DNA from: Pyrrhosoma nymphula
Taxonomy: Eukaryota > Arthropoda > Insecta > Odonata > Coenagrionidae
DNA length: 64,000 bases
Direction: 5' to 3'
Assembly (NCBI GenBank): GCA_963573305.1
Contig: OY754334.1
Location: 26,157,614 to 26,221,613 of the forward strand
Part shown: positions 1-12,700 of the stretch, piece by piece
How positions within the stretch are numbered: position 1 is the stretch's first letter
Layout: each line of letters begins with the position of its first letter
Notes under the pieces: generated by a model
What the model was told of the DNA's origin: nothing
Databases searched by the model: none
The model's input: the letters and a program-made list of their open reading frames with translations, nothing else
Position numbers and translations under genes: made by a program

Positions 1-3000
1 TTTAAATGTTTTCATATAATATTAGCACCCTGTTGCCGTCTTAATGAAAGGCCAAACAGTATATTGGAGGTGATACCTTAATATCAGATGGTTGAATGAC
101 AAAACTTCACATGGGACGATATTTGTGCAAGCTTTGAAACATGTGTTGCCAAATTTACCTGCGACCAGAGTAAATTACGTGTCCGTAAACTTTAAACTAA
201 TTTCAAGTGAAAACATTACATTCCTAAGTGAAAGTGATACCGTAATTTGACCCATCTAACGTAATTTTTACCTATTCATTGGGCTCGTACTAATATTAAG
301 TACCATTAAAAACTTCCTTGCACATCTCTTTTTACATATGGTTTACGCATAAAATTTCCTAAACGTAATAAGGTATAAGAATTTTCTAAGGACAGTCACT
401 CGTTTCTATGCAAATAAATATGGATAAACTACTATGTATTACAATAATGCAAGGAAAAAGTACGGGTGATTATTTTTTATATCCACGTTTTTCTTCAATT
501 AATTACCTAATTTGCAGTATTACGGTCCATTATTTGGCAGAAAATAAATAAATAGGAGACAAGCTGCGAAGAAAAATACTTGCTTGACAAATGTTCGCTG
601 AAATAAATTTTAATATACATGTATTTGCATTTGAAGTTATTCCCAAACGAATTAAGTTTAATTACTGGTATAACATGTTTCAAAGAGAACCAAAGTATTT
701 TACAAGTCCGCACTATCCTACCTAGTCACATAACTGTTGAGTAATTTTGAGGTACTCTAGTTTTGTGTAGGAGGTGAATTTTGATGTATCCTACTCGACA
801 TTTAGAAAAACTACGGTTTATGATGGACCACGGAATTATTTATTGGGCTTATATTTTTTACCTATTTTAACGTGACAGCTAATTTTTAACCTCCATGGAA
901 CTACCATTTCTCCTCCTGTTCGATAAATCCTGCGTAGCTTAGCAGTAGAAGCGATAAAGCTAGATCCAACGTAGCAATTAAATTAAAATTCATTAGCCTG
1001 AAATACATCTCATCATAACTTATCAAGTTTTGCTATAATCACCATTAAAACAGGCCGAGGTCATTCTCTTTCAATGGATCACCATTCCTTAGCCCGTTAT
1101 TTTTTATGTTACGATTCCCAATTGACCGTGCTGATATTACTTATGCATTCCATAATTTTTACAATACCTTCCCTACTTACGAAATCGGCCAAAGTCAATT
1201 TATCCCTTTACATTTTACGAATGGATCGGTTATTTTATAAGCTTTTCTCACCTCAGGTAGGACGGCATTGGTGGGGGTAAGAAAGTGCAGCTGTTTTTGC
1301 GATTTCACAGATGTATTGTACACGGAACGTCCGAAGGGACATTTCCCACCGTCATTGTATCCCTGCGCTAATGACGAAAAGCTCCGTTATTTACTTTATC
1401 GGTAGCGCCGGCGCTAATTGCGTCCCTACACTGGCTCGAGAGTCTCACGCCTTCAACCCTTCTACTGAAGAAAAAAAAACGTTTTTTCGGATTTTCCACT
1501 CGAACGTTCTCCTCTCTCATTCCTCCCCCCCAAAAAAAACTTAACCCATCCTCACCACTCTCCGCCACATTTTCCCCGTTAGTTGAAATAAACAGGAAGG
1601 GTGGTGTTGGGGAGGGGAGGGAGGGGGTTGGTCATGGGGGTGGGATCGGTTGGGAAGAGGAGGTCCTCTGGGATAACGTTTGCAATGGGATCGTAATTAT
1701 CATTTGCGAGAAGCGCTCCTTTCCACTCCTCACCCGTTCCCTCATATCCCCCGCTTAGTCGTTATTTTCAAATGCAAATCGTTCCAACTCATCCCCTTCT
1801 TATCCCGCCACTACCCCCCTCCTCCTAATTGCGTGGAAATTATCCCTTAGTGGCGCGAATTCGCCTCCCTTATTTTCTCTCTCCATGGCCGCCAACTTTG
1901 AAAAAGACATCGCATTCCCTTTTTCTGCCATCGCGGCTGTACGGCTTTCCCGAAATCTCCTTTTTTCAAACACCAGCCATTCCTCCCGACTATCCTCGGC
2001 CATTCTTTGAATACCTCCTCTCTCTCTCTCTCCTCTCAAAATTAGCCTCTCACCGGTGGCACCGACATAGCAGTACGATCCCAGGTCACCGTTCTTTTTA
2101 CGATTCCGCGGGCTTTAATCCTTTAGATGCTCCTGTGTATGTAGGTACCGTTGTGCTCTACTTTTATTCCAATTTATTGGAGCTCGTTGTGATAGGATCA
2201 TTAAGATTTTCAAGGTGCATATATTTAGTATTAAAACAGCACTAGCTTTTCGCTTAAAGAGATGACGATATTTCTTCAAAGAAACAAATTTAAAGAATGC
2301 CAAAGTGTTAAATGATTAATGCATTCATCATCCTGAAAATTTACAGATACAAGAATTTAATTCAATTCACTGCCCTTTATTGTCATCTATTTCAATATTA
2401 CCGCACATTTTTTTTTCATTTTTTTGCAATAAAAATGTACTGCACCGATTTAGTCGAAACGTTTTCATGGTTTCCAAAAATGAAAGCTGTTCCATAGTTT
2501 CAGGTTTATGGAGCTCATTCATCCGGTGGTTACGATCCTTATCATATAAGCATTTGTCTAAACCCGTCTTTTCTTAAGAAATCTGAGAAGTTAAAAAAAA
2601 ATTATTGTTGTACCCATGTGCTGCTTTGAATGTATTATGTTAACCGCTTTTCACATAGTCATTCAATACTGGCTCCAAATATGTGTGGCACGTTAACAGT
2701 GTTGACATTTATGCTTGTCAACCTAATCACTCGGAGATACACATTTTTTGATGGCCTACTGCTGCACTTAAAATTTACGGAAACAGAATAGGAGAGTTAT
2801 TTCTTGAATTTCTTCCGCGGTGGATTATTGAAGATGACGACGCTTGATTAATATTTTAAGCAAAGGTTTGCCATCGTCAAGATACCTCCGTGGGAGAAAC
2901 CCAAAAAATCAGCTCTTCACTATGGATCAAAACTGCGGAAACCTGTCTCAGATACTTCGAAAATAATGATCCAAGAGCCCTCACTCTCTTAACGTTTATG

Positions 3001-3110
3001 GTGCTCATTACAAGTCTGTACTCTTGATTTCCCTTTTGATAAATACTGCTTCCCTTTCAGCATTTGCAGTGTGTCTAGGCTAATTCTATTCTTACTTGTT
3101 CAACTGATCC
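1..3110. other. AT-rich non-coding DNA with a C/T- and G-rich patch
   Basis: No reading frame here has recognisable family features. Most of the interval is AT-rich and looks unique. Around 1500-1665 there is a C-run patch followed by a G-rich run on the plus strand with several GGG to GGGGG tracts. From about 1730 to 2040 the plus strand is C/T-biased. The open frames in that patch are shadows of the base bias (proline- and serine-rich one way, glutamate- and arginine-rich the other). Confidence 0.6.
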
Positions 3111-3124
3111 TTTATAATCATCAT

Positions 3125-3310
3125 ATTATTAAAATCCTAGAATTGGTATACTGCTGCCCTCCATTTCGCCCTGTCCCATGCCAGTTCCTTCACTTCCCTA
3201 TGGTTCTTCTTCCCCGTATCCCTCTTGACTTGCCCGGAGTACTTGTCTCATGGTCTTCCTCTGGGAACTATCCCTTCAATTTTTCCCTCCATTATGCTTC
3301 TTGTCCTTTA
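3125..3310 (-). pseudogene. Non-LTR retrotransposon C-terminal relic
   Basis: Read on the minus strand, one frame gives an MEGKIEGIVPRGRP segment, then a stop, then a basic stretch ending REVKELAWDRAKWRAA. This matches the general pattern of the region after the reverse transcriptase in several arthropod non-LTR elements: a GK.xG..RGRPR motif followed about 30 residues later by a DRxxWR motif. Known of the family: this tail belongs to the ORF that carries the endonuclease and reverse transcriptase. No RT catalytic motif is visible nearby, so only the 3' end of a 5'-truncated copy seems to be present. An in-frame stop breaks it between the two motifs. The clade is not assigned. Confidence 0.55.
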
Positions 3311-3701
3311 TGAATAATTTGAAAATTCTTAATTGCTTCTCCTTGGCTTCATAAATGCGTGCTTAAACATATTAGGTTAATTGTTATTTAGCAAAATAAT
3401 TCATAGTTATCCGTACGGTGTTCTATCGGATCTTTTGTCGATTTTCTCTTCCTCATCGCACCTAGCTTATTTTTTCCGTCTAAAACACTAGGCATTGCAG
3501 TCTTTCCCAAATAATCACTTGAGTAGTGCGGAAGTATCGGATGGAACAGGAAAGGCGCGATTTTCTCTGCTCACCTCTATCTTCCGTGGCCACCCTTTCA
3601 AAACACCACCGCCCACTCTTATTGCTGCCGATTCAATATCGTGAATGTAATCCTCTGACCTCCCACCCAACCCTATCAGCCTTATATTCTTCACTCAATT
3701 C

Positions 3702-4403
3702 ATGGGTTGCTTTGAAAAATCTATTCATTTATTAAAGTTTGCCGTATGGGGAAAACGTAATCCGTTTCTCGCCAAGCTGCTTCCCGGTGTTTATTGCATA
3801 GCCTTATTCCATCCCATTGCCAAGATTCCAAGGAATATATTTAAGGCCCTAAGTAATTCCAATACAAAACAGGAGAGTTGCCCGGGGGAGCCGCCTGAAA
3901 ACCCATTGGCCAAAGCTTTTATTCCTTATGTTTCAACCATATCGGGCAAGATCCACCGCATTCTACGACTTTATAACATTCAAACTATCCACCTTCCACC
4001 ACCTAAATTAAGGCACCGACCGGTGAAGGCGAAGGATCCTATCGACCTGAAGACACCAGGAGTTTACAAGATTCCATGCTAGTGCGGAAAAATATATGTG
4101 GGGGAGACGGGCCGGACGGTTGAGACGAGGCTGAGAGAGTACCGAAGGCATTTTAGATTAGCGCAACCAGAGAAGTCGGCAGTGGCGGATCATAGCATCA
4201 ATCAAGATCATGCCATTCGATGGGGAGATGCAAAAATTCTTTGCCGCTCACAACGCTACTGGGACCGCATAATCAAGGAAGCCATCAAAACCCGCCTAAA
4301 TCCAAAAAATGTCAATCGGGATACTGGCTTTCATCTTAGCAATACTGGGGCACTAATAATAATTTGCATGAAAAACATAAGGATAGAACAGAAGAGATTT
4401 TAA
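3702..4403 (+). pseudogene. Penelope-like element C-terminal GIY-YIG endonuclease, one nonsense codon
   Basis: This is the C-terminal part of a PLE protein, which in the family joins a reverse transcriptase to a GIY-YIG nuclease used for insertion. The frame shows a linker resembling the PLE pre-endonuclease region (ENPLAKAFIPYVSTISGKI, then IHLPPPKLRHRPVKAKDP), then TPGVYKIPC and CGKIYVGETGRTVETRL, the GIY and YIG signature with its basic continuation. A conserved-looking tail, NRDTGFHLSNT, follows. The only break in this stretch is a TAG at 4080-4082, between IPC and CGK; the frame is otherwise continuous on both sides. No RT motifs are visible upstream of about 3700, so the copy is 5' truncated. 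A hammerhead-like motif lies about 100 bp downstream, as expected for a PLE 3' end. Confidence 0.85.
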
Positions 4404-4504
4404 ATGAACATCAGCCAATCAGACGACACCTGAACTTAATTGTTGGACTCGTCAAACGGTCAATTCCGTTCAGTGCATAATCCTACACAGAGAGAGCAAC
4501 ACGC

Positions 4505-4543
4505 CTTGAAAATGGAAAACAAGTCGTTTTCCAAAACGTCGGC
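4505..4543 (+). ncRNA. Hammerhead-ribozyme-like PLE terminus (variant core)
   Basis: A CTTGAAAA box (4505-4512) stands where the hammerhead CUGANGA box would be. It is followed by one T, a perfect 7-bp stem II (GGAAAAC at 4514-4520 with GTTTTCC at 4526-4532) and AAAACGTC at 4533-4540, in the position of GAAAC plus the cleavage triplet GUC. The first G of the GAAA box is A here and the CUGANGA box is altered, so self-cleavage is doubtful. The intact stem and its place just 3' of the PLE coding relic support the assignment. Confidence 0.6.
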
Positions 4544-4660
4544 CAATATGAAGCCAATTACCTGGTGCAAAGCCCGAGAAGAATACCTAAATATATTTAA
4601 GACTTTTTCATGTATTTATGATATTTTTGCGTACATTTCCATTACTAAATTGACATAAAT

Positions 4661-7093
4661 TGAAAAAATATCGATTGGTATCTTATAACAGCCTAGAAGT
4701 GCCGTATCTACAGGCAAAATCATTAGTCCTTTTTTTACTTGTATTGTATAAATTAATTTTCAGTGAATCGGTGCTCTTTTGGTGGTTGACAACAGTTATT
4801 GATAATTAAAAATAGCTGAAAACATTTTAAGAATAATACAACTTCCCTAATACTACTAAAAAGATTTGTGTCTCTATTTGCAAGCTTTTTCTAGGAGAAG
4901 TACTATAAGGACTTAGATAGCAATGACTTTTAATCGTCACTCACGTGACATCTCTCAGCCTTGATGAGAATGCCTGCGTGCGTATTTATTACTTTGATTA
5001 TATCCACTAATTTCACCATGCAGCTTTTTGAGCTATCGAGTATCATTGTGTATTAGCGTTGATACCTAACAAAACTGTGGCAAGAAAGTGACTAGAATAG
5101 ACTGCACCACTCACTTAGTAAATAAACCGCGCTTATTACCAACTCTTCAGCACCTGTTGGAAGCACGTGAGATTTCCTAGTTAGGCTCTTTGATTAGTGA
5201 AGCCAACCAAATTTGCCGAGAAGGTATTCCTGGTAAGCCTGTTAATTCGTCCTCAGCTGTTTACATCCAGGTCGCCTATGACAACCGTACCAGAGAGAAT
5301 GAAGCCAATTCCTCATTAGCAGTTGCCCCATTGGAAATATTAAGCTCGCACTAATCAAGTATCTGAAAACATTTCTGCCGATGCTCTTTGTTCTTACTCC
5401 CTTTGTGTAATCATGGAAGGAAACCATTTGAACGCTATGGGTAACTGAAGCAATTTTGGCCTCACTTTGAAAATTAGCCCAGGGCTAAAACGAATATCCC
5501 TGAAATTGCCCCTATCCTTTGGTTTAGGATTGCGTATGCATCAGTACCTACCTCATTTGAATCGTCTTAGTCAACACTTTTTGGATCGCAATATTTGAAT
5601 CAGTTATTAATTCAACCCTCTAAATCATGTATTACGTCGACACCATAGAAATAAAATCTGAAAATTGGAAAATATGATGGAACATGCATTTAGGGTTCAT
5701 TTTCTAATTTTCATTTTAAAATATTAGTTCCGCAAATTTATGATCTTTTATGCTAGTTTTGGCCATATTAAGGATTAACCGTAATATTAGGGCTTATCAT
5801 TGAATGAAATTCCAACAGTCGATGACTGTTGTTTTCCGTTCTTTCCATTATTAAATTTAATACAAAGTTTCCAACTTTTGAACTATCATTCGCTGTAGTT
5901 TATACTAACAGCCATAACTTGAGTATTTTTTACGGTTTATTAAGATAATACGACACATTTTCGTGATAACTTCTGTGATCTCTTCAGTTCTAGAGTCCTT
6001 TTTTCTGTTCAGCACTTAACATACACTGGACCAAATGTTTTTTTTCCGTGTGCACATATCTTATTTTTCATTTCTCTGTCCAAGGTATGTTTTTTGCTCC
6101 GAGATGTTTTCCAATTAATACTTAAATTGAAAGAGAGTGGAGGTTGGCTAGTGCCGTAATTAATCCAGCCCGAGTGTTCTTAATTAACTGTGGGTTTTAC
6201 CACCTAGACCTACTACCCCCGAAATTCCCTGTGGTATGTTCGCCACCCTCATTCCTTGTTGCCCTAACCGCTCCAGTTGGCCCCTCCTACCCCTACCCCT
6301 TTTTGCCCCTCGAGATCTATCGAACATTCTTCTCCTGATTGGATTCCAATGCCAGCCCCCCCCCCCCTCGCTGTTATGCACTGCATGCAACAGAAGGGAA
6401 GCTATCGACGGATTGGCGCTATGGCAACCCGCGCGCGGTATTCCACACTTGGTGGAGGTTGGGGCAGCGACCGGTGCCAAATAGAGTATTTGCACACTTT
6501 TGGGAAGTGACATCTAAAAAATCTATCGATACTTCAGACACTAAATTTTCGTTCTGACGCTCGAGAGGCTTTTCGTCAATTTTTTATTAGCTAATAAAAT
6601 CGAATAAATTATTATTGCGCCGAAACACTGGTCCGCCATGTTTTGTAGGCTCTGACGTCTTCTCCCATAGTCGACCATTTGTTGATTTAGAGATTGTGTG
6701 ACTGTGTAGTCTTAGCGTGCGGACGAAACTTTAGCTATTAATTAGCAAATGTCGAAATAACTTCGAAAAGGCAAATACTATTTCACTCTCAACGCACAGC
6801 TAGGCTATTTCGCTTATGCTAATATGGGAGATGACGTCACACTACGAAGAACTAATGGTTGGGCGTTTAGACCTAGGCAAATTCGATGCTTAAACAATGC
6901 ATATTAAAAGCTATTTATTAAATTAATTAGTTGGAATTATACCTTGGTATTTCGTACGTGGCATTTCGAAACCAAACACTACTCGCTATAATAAATTTCA
7001 ACAAAATACCTCACTTACGCAAATACTCTATTCCTTCTAGGCGCTTCACCACTGAGATTATAATTTAGTCGCATTTTTTACCACCTACTCTGA
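4661..7093. other. AT-rich DNA without recognisable genes
   Basis: I see no coding signature and no clear transposon ends. From about 6180 to 6480 there is a C/T-rich, higher-GC patch; its overlapping open frames are proline-rich low-complexity translations and are not credible as proteins. Confidence 0.6.
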
Positions 7094-7409
7094 TACAGTA
7101 GAGTCTCGGTTATCCGACCTTCGGTTATCTGACCTTCCGTGTTATCCGATCGTCCCCGTGCACGATAACTACTGTAATTTATGCAGTAGGCTATCGCGCG
7201 AGGGCCCGTTGGCCCGGGCAGTCTTTCATATTATTACTTGTACGTCATATAAAGTTAAGTAAGACACATGCATTTGGAAAGTTTTCAATGTGCAAATTAA
7301 TTTTAACATTGTTTTACATTGTTTTTATTATTTTCCGTGTTATCTGACCTTCTCACTTATCCGACCTTGCCGCGGCCGGTTTAGGTCGGATAATCGAGAC
7401 TCTACTGTA
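7094..7409. mobile_element. Tigger/pogo-type MITE
   Basis: A 312-bp element lies at 7096-7407 between TA dinucleotides (7094-7095 and 7408-7409), the target site expected for the Tc1/mariner superfamily. The ends are inverted repeats that begin CAGTAGAGTCTCG and continue into TTATCCGACCT, with one mismatch in about 25 bases. The subterminal region repeats a TTATCYGACCTT motif several times. There is no transposase frame, so it is non-autonomous. Known of the family: Tigger and pogo elements use TA targets and ends of this CAGTA type. It may have been mobilised by a Tigger transposase elsewhere in the genome. Confidence 0.85.
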
Positions 7410-7556
7410 TAAATGAATTTGAAAAGGAAGTCCTGCATGGTATATGAACATGGTTTTCGAATCAGTGTGTGCTCGTCAACGCTTGTTTAAAGATATTCAT
7501 GACTGCCGCTAAACATGGCGATGGAATAACGGATAAGTTTCTACAGGAAAAAATCG

Positions 7557-7628
7557 GCCTGACCCGGGAATCGAACCATCGACCTTTGGTTAGCCGAGCC
7601 AATACGCAGACTACTGCGCTGTCCAGGC
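7557..7628 (-). repeat. tRNA-like SINE head or tRNA pseudogene
   Basis: The minus strand can fold into a 72-nt cloverleaf-like form. It has an acceptor stem of six pairs (GCCTGG with TCAGGC, one wobble), a D-arm-like hairpin, an anticodon-like arm TTGG/CCAA, and a B-box-like GGTTCGATTCC in the T-arm position. The T stem has only two good pairs and position 33 of the anticodon loop is C rather than T, so it is not a functional tRNA. A tRNA-derived SINE head is the better reading. No A-rich tail or target duplication was found. Confidence 0.5.
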
Positions 7629-7740
7629 ATTTTTTTATTCCTGTGGCAAATTATCCGTTAACTCTTGCTTAATTAAGTATAACAACACCTGGTCATACAT
7701 AATCTGAGGTTTCAGGCGCGATTTGCGTGGAAACGGATCA

Positions 7741-8112
7741 TAACTGCACTTAAAAAATTGAGCAACTTCCACAGTGATGAGACTAATTACGACCGGTTCC
7801 GCTTTTAACAGAATCTTCAGGTAACTAATATCTAGTGCGCACAAGCTTATATAGGGAGGCGGGAAGGGGGAGCAATGCCCTGGAGAGGGAGACGACCCAG
7901 GTCTCCTCCGACCATCTTAAGAGGAAGCAGATAATGATGTTCTTTTACTTTGACCCTTGTTGTGTCCAACCTTCTCTCCTTTTCCCCTTCATCCGTCACC
8001 CCGTCTTACCACCCTTCTTCCCGCCTCCCTAAATAAGCTTGTGCGTAAAGCAAAACCGGTCATAATAAATCCCATCACAATGCAAGCTGCTTAATTTTTT
8101 AAGTACTACCTG
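7741..8112. repeat. Inverted pair of PLE termini
   Basis: Left arm: on the minus strand, CTGAAGA (rc of 7814-7820), a short stem-loop and GGAACCGGTC (rc of 7791-7800), then a tail running to 7746. Right arm: on the plus strand, AAAACCGGTC near 8050 followed by a related tail to about 8112. Between them is a cleaner inverted repeat of about 28 bp, with arms near 7837-7866 and 8012-8043 (CGCACAAGCTTAT and GGGAGGCGGGAAG). The right arm lacks the CTGAAGA half. The left arm closely resembles 27239-27318, so this family has at least two locations in the window. The C/T-rich loop has no coding sign. Confidence 0.65.
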
Positions 8113-8349
8113 GTCATATGATTAAATTTTTAAGAAAGTTCCTATCTAAGCAGTAATATATTTGATTTTCTGATGGAATACATGCTGATCTTCCTGGCTT
8201 TTAAGTAAATTTTCATCTATACTTCTCCTTTGTAAATATTGATTTTAATTGTTATTTGCTGTGCCATGACATATATTGTTGCGCTCATGAGATTTGTGTT
8301 TTAACGTTTGCCCTACAATTTCGTCGTATCTTTAAAGCACTGCGTATTA

Positions 8350-9789
8350 TCTCTATATATAAAACGGAATGTCCTGACTAACTGACTGACTGACTGTCTG
8401 ACTGACTCACTCACTCATCAACGCACAGCCTAAACTACTGGTGATAAAAACGTGAAAATTTGAGGGTACATTACTATCGTGGTGTATAGGCACACTAAGA
8501 AAGTTTTTTTGAAATAATCAATTTTTGAGGTGGTTTTTACCCCATAATTTTTAACCCATAAGAAAAGCATCGACTTCGGTGTATGTGTTTCTTAAGTTGT
8601 TTTTCTTAATTACTTGCACTCAAGATATTGGATGTAAATTTACATCATCGAACGCATAAAAGAATTTAGTATTTAATTCTTTCATTCGATTTTCTTATAC
8701 GATTCCTTTTTGCCTTATTATTGCATTTTTAGCTCTAAATTAATCAATTTTTCTTCCTTTTCAACAATAGAAATTTCCTTGGCAACCAGACGTGAATATC
8801 CATTTAATAGCGATTACATCAATGGCCATTCATGCCTGCAGCATTTATATGCCAGGTTCAGTGACTAAGTTGATAGTGTTTATCACAACCTCACTATTTG
8901 CGTTTAATGGCTTTTACTTAGTGTCATCGTTTAGCACGTCACATTGATTCTTATAGTCACATACAACGGATTTCATGTTTTCTCTCTCGTGCTGAATATT
9001 AACGGTCACCCTCATCTAACCCTTAATAGCATAATTTATGGCCGCAGTGTGTAATCACATTACCAAGTGGTATACTTAATTTTTTTCTGCTTCTGGAATT
9101 GATATAGAATATGTATACCATCAAACATTTTCTGAGAATTTGAACTTAAAATCATGATATTTGGAACATTAATTTTTCCAAGAAAAACGAATGAAAAGGG
9201 ACCGAACAGGATATTATGAATTACATGAACAGTAGTCAGTTATCTGTGCATAGAAGACATTTTATAATCCTTATAGTTTGCAAATTGTACTATATTTCGT
9301 TTTTGATTTTTACACGAGCATGCGTACTTTGTAAATTATTTTTAAGATTATCATTACCTATAAGCAAATTTCAATGAGAATTCACTCAGAAGTTCCAACA
9401 TGCGGTTAATGGCTGATAGATAGTACCTGAATAGAGCACGCGTCATGCATTGATTCTTATTCATAAAGGCAAATGATATCTCCCACTGAAAGTCAACGGG
9501 CGTGATCATCTTGTCCTTATGAATATTATTTAGCACTATTTCTGGGCCAAGATTGGGTAATTATACTAACAAATATGTGGTTTTTGTACCATTTGTTTTT
9601 CTCTTCTTCTAAAATATCTATGAAAAATGCGATTTAAAATATTCTCTAAGTTAAATCTCAATTGTCATGTCATTTATAATTTTTTTTAGCCGAGAAAATG
9701 AAAAATTCTCAACATTATCCCGGTTCTATTATGCAGAATAGGTACAATTAATTAAAATCTTCCCGTGCAAACCCGGGTCCCGCTTCTAG
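8350..9789 (+). mobile_element. Non-autonomous Helitron, 1440 bp
   Basis: The left end is TCTCTATATATAAAACGG, the classic insect Helitron 5' start, preceded by A (8349) and followed by a run of ACTG/ACTC tetranucleotides (about 8380-8415). The right end is CTAG (9786-9789) followed by T (9790), giving insertion between A and T as expected for rolling-circle elements. About 11 nt before CTAG is a short hairpin, CCCG-TGCAAACC-CGGG. There are no terminal inverted repeats and no Rep/helicase coding sequence, so the copy is non-autonomous. Parts of the interior match the shorter Helitron at 22403-23163, for example ATTTCCTTGGCAACCAGA near 8775. Confidence 0.85.
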
Positions 9790-12700
9790 TGTTATATAAT
9801 AGACATTTTTTTAAGAATTTAGAGGAGAGAATATATTTCACTGTATTTTTGTAATCACTGCTCGAAAGGATCAAAAGATAGCTACATTCAGCAAAGCATT
9901 GTATCGATCGGTAACCATTTTGGTATACTGATTAATATTTTCAATTACTTCATGTGTGGAAGTTCAAACGTTACATTAGATATATCAAAGCTTTAAAAAT
10001 CGATATACAACCTTACCATAATTTACGGACTCTTTTTTATATTTTAATCAGAATCATTTATTTATTTAGTGAATTAGTATATATTACAACGCTGTGACCA
10101 TATCTCTGCGTCGATTGAAGTCCTCGGTGTTCCCTACTTCTATAAAACGAAATCAATCTATCAGCTTCAATTAAGTCCCTTGCCTTTCAGAATAATGCAG
10201 TTTGATGATATTTTTCAATTCACGTGCTCAATACCAGCCCAATTTATATTTGCATCTGTTTTTTGCCTTCATTAAGATATTTACTGAGGTAAATTATTTA
10301 ATCCACCGAAGAGAAATGATCTCTCAATTTTGATAATATTTTTTATAAAGATAAATTCCGGAGTGAAATTTTATTTTCATTTGTGTTCTTTTCTGTGTTA
10401 AATTGATTACAAACTCTACCCTTGACGTCCATGAGTGACTCAAAAATCTTTTTCGCGCATGTGACCTTGACGTGGAAATTCAGTGATAAGTTATAAATAT
10501 GTGTTAAATAGCTATCAGAAACATTTGAAAAGAGTACCATCGGTGTTTCTGTAAAATGAGATAAAGCCAAATGTCAATAATAAGTAGTAACTACTAAAGA
10601 ATATTGAAGTCAAATAACAATTTCTGGAAATTTGTGCGATGATTGCCCAAAACTCGATGTTGATTGAATGAAACATGAAGGAGTTTATATATAAATTTAT
10701 TTGACGTTCGACCAACCGTGTTTGATTTTAGTTAAGCAAACATAATATTGGGAACCAAATGAAATCGTGATTACAAGATTAAGTGCGGCTTTCCAATTCA
10801 CATGGAAGACCAAGAGTGATACATTATATTTTTTTCACACAAATATTTTTTCTTCGATAAAATCGATTGCTAACACTTTCTACTCTGTTAATTTCATATT
10901 TATCGGCCAAATAACTCATTTCACTTATTAAAGTTAACGGTGACATAGAGAGGCATAATCATTTCAGCGCCATGAACGTCGAAAGCTATGGGACATGATC
11001 GGGCACCCTACGCGACTTCAGACGAATTGTGAACTAAATACTTTCCATTTCAAATTGTAAACTTATTTAGATAATTCAAGTAAATGCGTTGGATCATTAC
11101 GCCTTAATTATTATTATTTTATATATTCGGGAAGGGAGTTGAGTAGTACTGGGTGGTAACAATATTACTACGTAATTTCAGTGTTTTTGATGAATTACTT
11201 ACTCTTCTGGAGCATTGTTTGACACCTACGGAAGGATGTAGTTGTTGCAGAAATTGTCATATTTTATTGTTGGGACATTTTTTATGCAAACAACTATTGA
11301 TTTTAATGTATCAAAGTTGAACATTTGGCTATTTTGTCGCAGTAACTTGTAACTTTGTTTAAAAGATTTGTGTTCGATGTTATAGGTGAAGCATTGGTTT
11401 GAGGCTAATGGAAGTTTTACATGGGGAACGATCGTGCGTATGATCATTCTTATGACCACGCGCATTGCGTTCATACGTCTTGTAAGACAGAAAATTCCAC
11501 GCACGAAAAATCATGCGCATAAACATTCGAGCAAAATTAGAACATGTTCTATTCTTAATCTCATTATACGAGCGCTAGAGGTCCATCTTGCTTGTTTTGA
11601 TTAATTAAAATACGGATATTTCTACAGCCCTCGAACTAAACCACCGAAATTCCGTGGGATTACGACGGTTTTGTAATGAAGAAGACTTCACCTATATTAT
11701 ATTTTAGGCCGTGCCCTAGGAGTATCATTTGTCTGTTTTACTACGTGCCAAGTTAATTTTGTAGTCACCAACGTCGTTTCAATATCGGATGATACGGTCG
11801 AGATAAAACTGATATAGATATGATACCTTCTCGAGATCTAAAAGTAATATCGCGTTCACTATCTCTCTTGTATCGTCTTCAAGTATCGTCTATTATCGTC
11901 TATAAGCATGATGTGAGCTGAGATAGGAGAAATATAAAAGGCATATCCGTAAGAAGTATGAAAGTCTTGACGTTGTGTAGTCGTTATCACTAGTTACGTT
12001 ACAATTAAGAGATGATTTAAGTTTAGTTGATGATATGAGTTAAGATGAAATACATGATTGCGACTGGAAAAAGATTACATTTTATCTCACCACGCAGTTA
12101 TTTATTGTTCAACTGAAAGATTACCATTTTTTTAAATGGATTTACAGACCCAATACGAGACATACGTTTATTAGACCTCTCATACGAATAAGGGAGTTGA
12201 TGCTAAATTAGCCGAAATGAAATTTGGGGGTATTGTAGACTGGTGGTAGTATCTCAACACCTATTTAATCGAGTACAGAGGTATAAATCGATTCCAGGTC
12301 GTGGTATTCTTTCCTCATGCTAAATTTATCTTTAAATTTTTCATTATTTTAGTGACTTTTTTCTCTAAGTGACCACACAGATACTGATACGTACACGTTA
12401 GCAAATGATACGTACACATTAGCAAACGCCATTTTTCTGCTGACAAATTCTATCATCTTTAAACTCTTGGCAAATAAATTATTTTAAATTGTGAAACAAT
12501 ATACTGACCCAGTAGCTGGATGCGGCTTAGGTATTTATACTAACGATCAGTAAATTATCTATGATTATAGAATTTTCAAACTTTGAGAGATACGGCTCTA
12601 CCAAGGCAATATCTGGCGATGTAGGCAGTTGAAACAAACCATTCCGATGGTCGATACAGCTGCGTCGGTTGGATATCTCCCTTTAAATCGATTTGTACAG

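Larger units (their letters stand above)
3700..4640 (+). mobile_element. 5'-truncated Penelope-like element (PLE-1)
   Basis: The element is defined by the GIY-YIG coding relic on its left and a hammerhead-like terminus at 4505-4543 on its right. The exact ends are unclear. I see no direct repeat of the terminus at the left side, which fits 5' truncation. Its terminus has the same unusual core (CTTGAAAAT before stem II and AAACGTCGGC after it) as the solo motif at 25771-25811 on the opposite strand, so both probably come from one PLE family. Confidence 0.7.

Noticed and set aside
2820..2880. TTGAAGATGACGACGC as a PLE terminus
   Set aside because: The matching GAAAC half is missing and the pairing is poor.
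7557..7628. A functional tRNA gene
   Set aside because: The T stem has only two good pairs and position 33 is C, so a SINE head or pseudogene is the better explanation.
12225..12306. Possible plus-strand tRNA-like SINE head
   Set aside because: A TGGTGGTAGTATC and an AAATCGATTCC are spaced like A and B boxes, but both are poor and no cloverleaf stems form.
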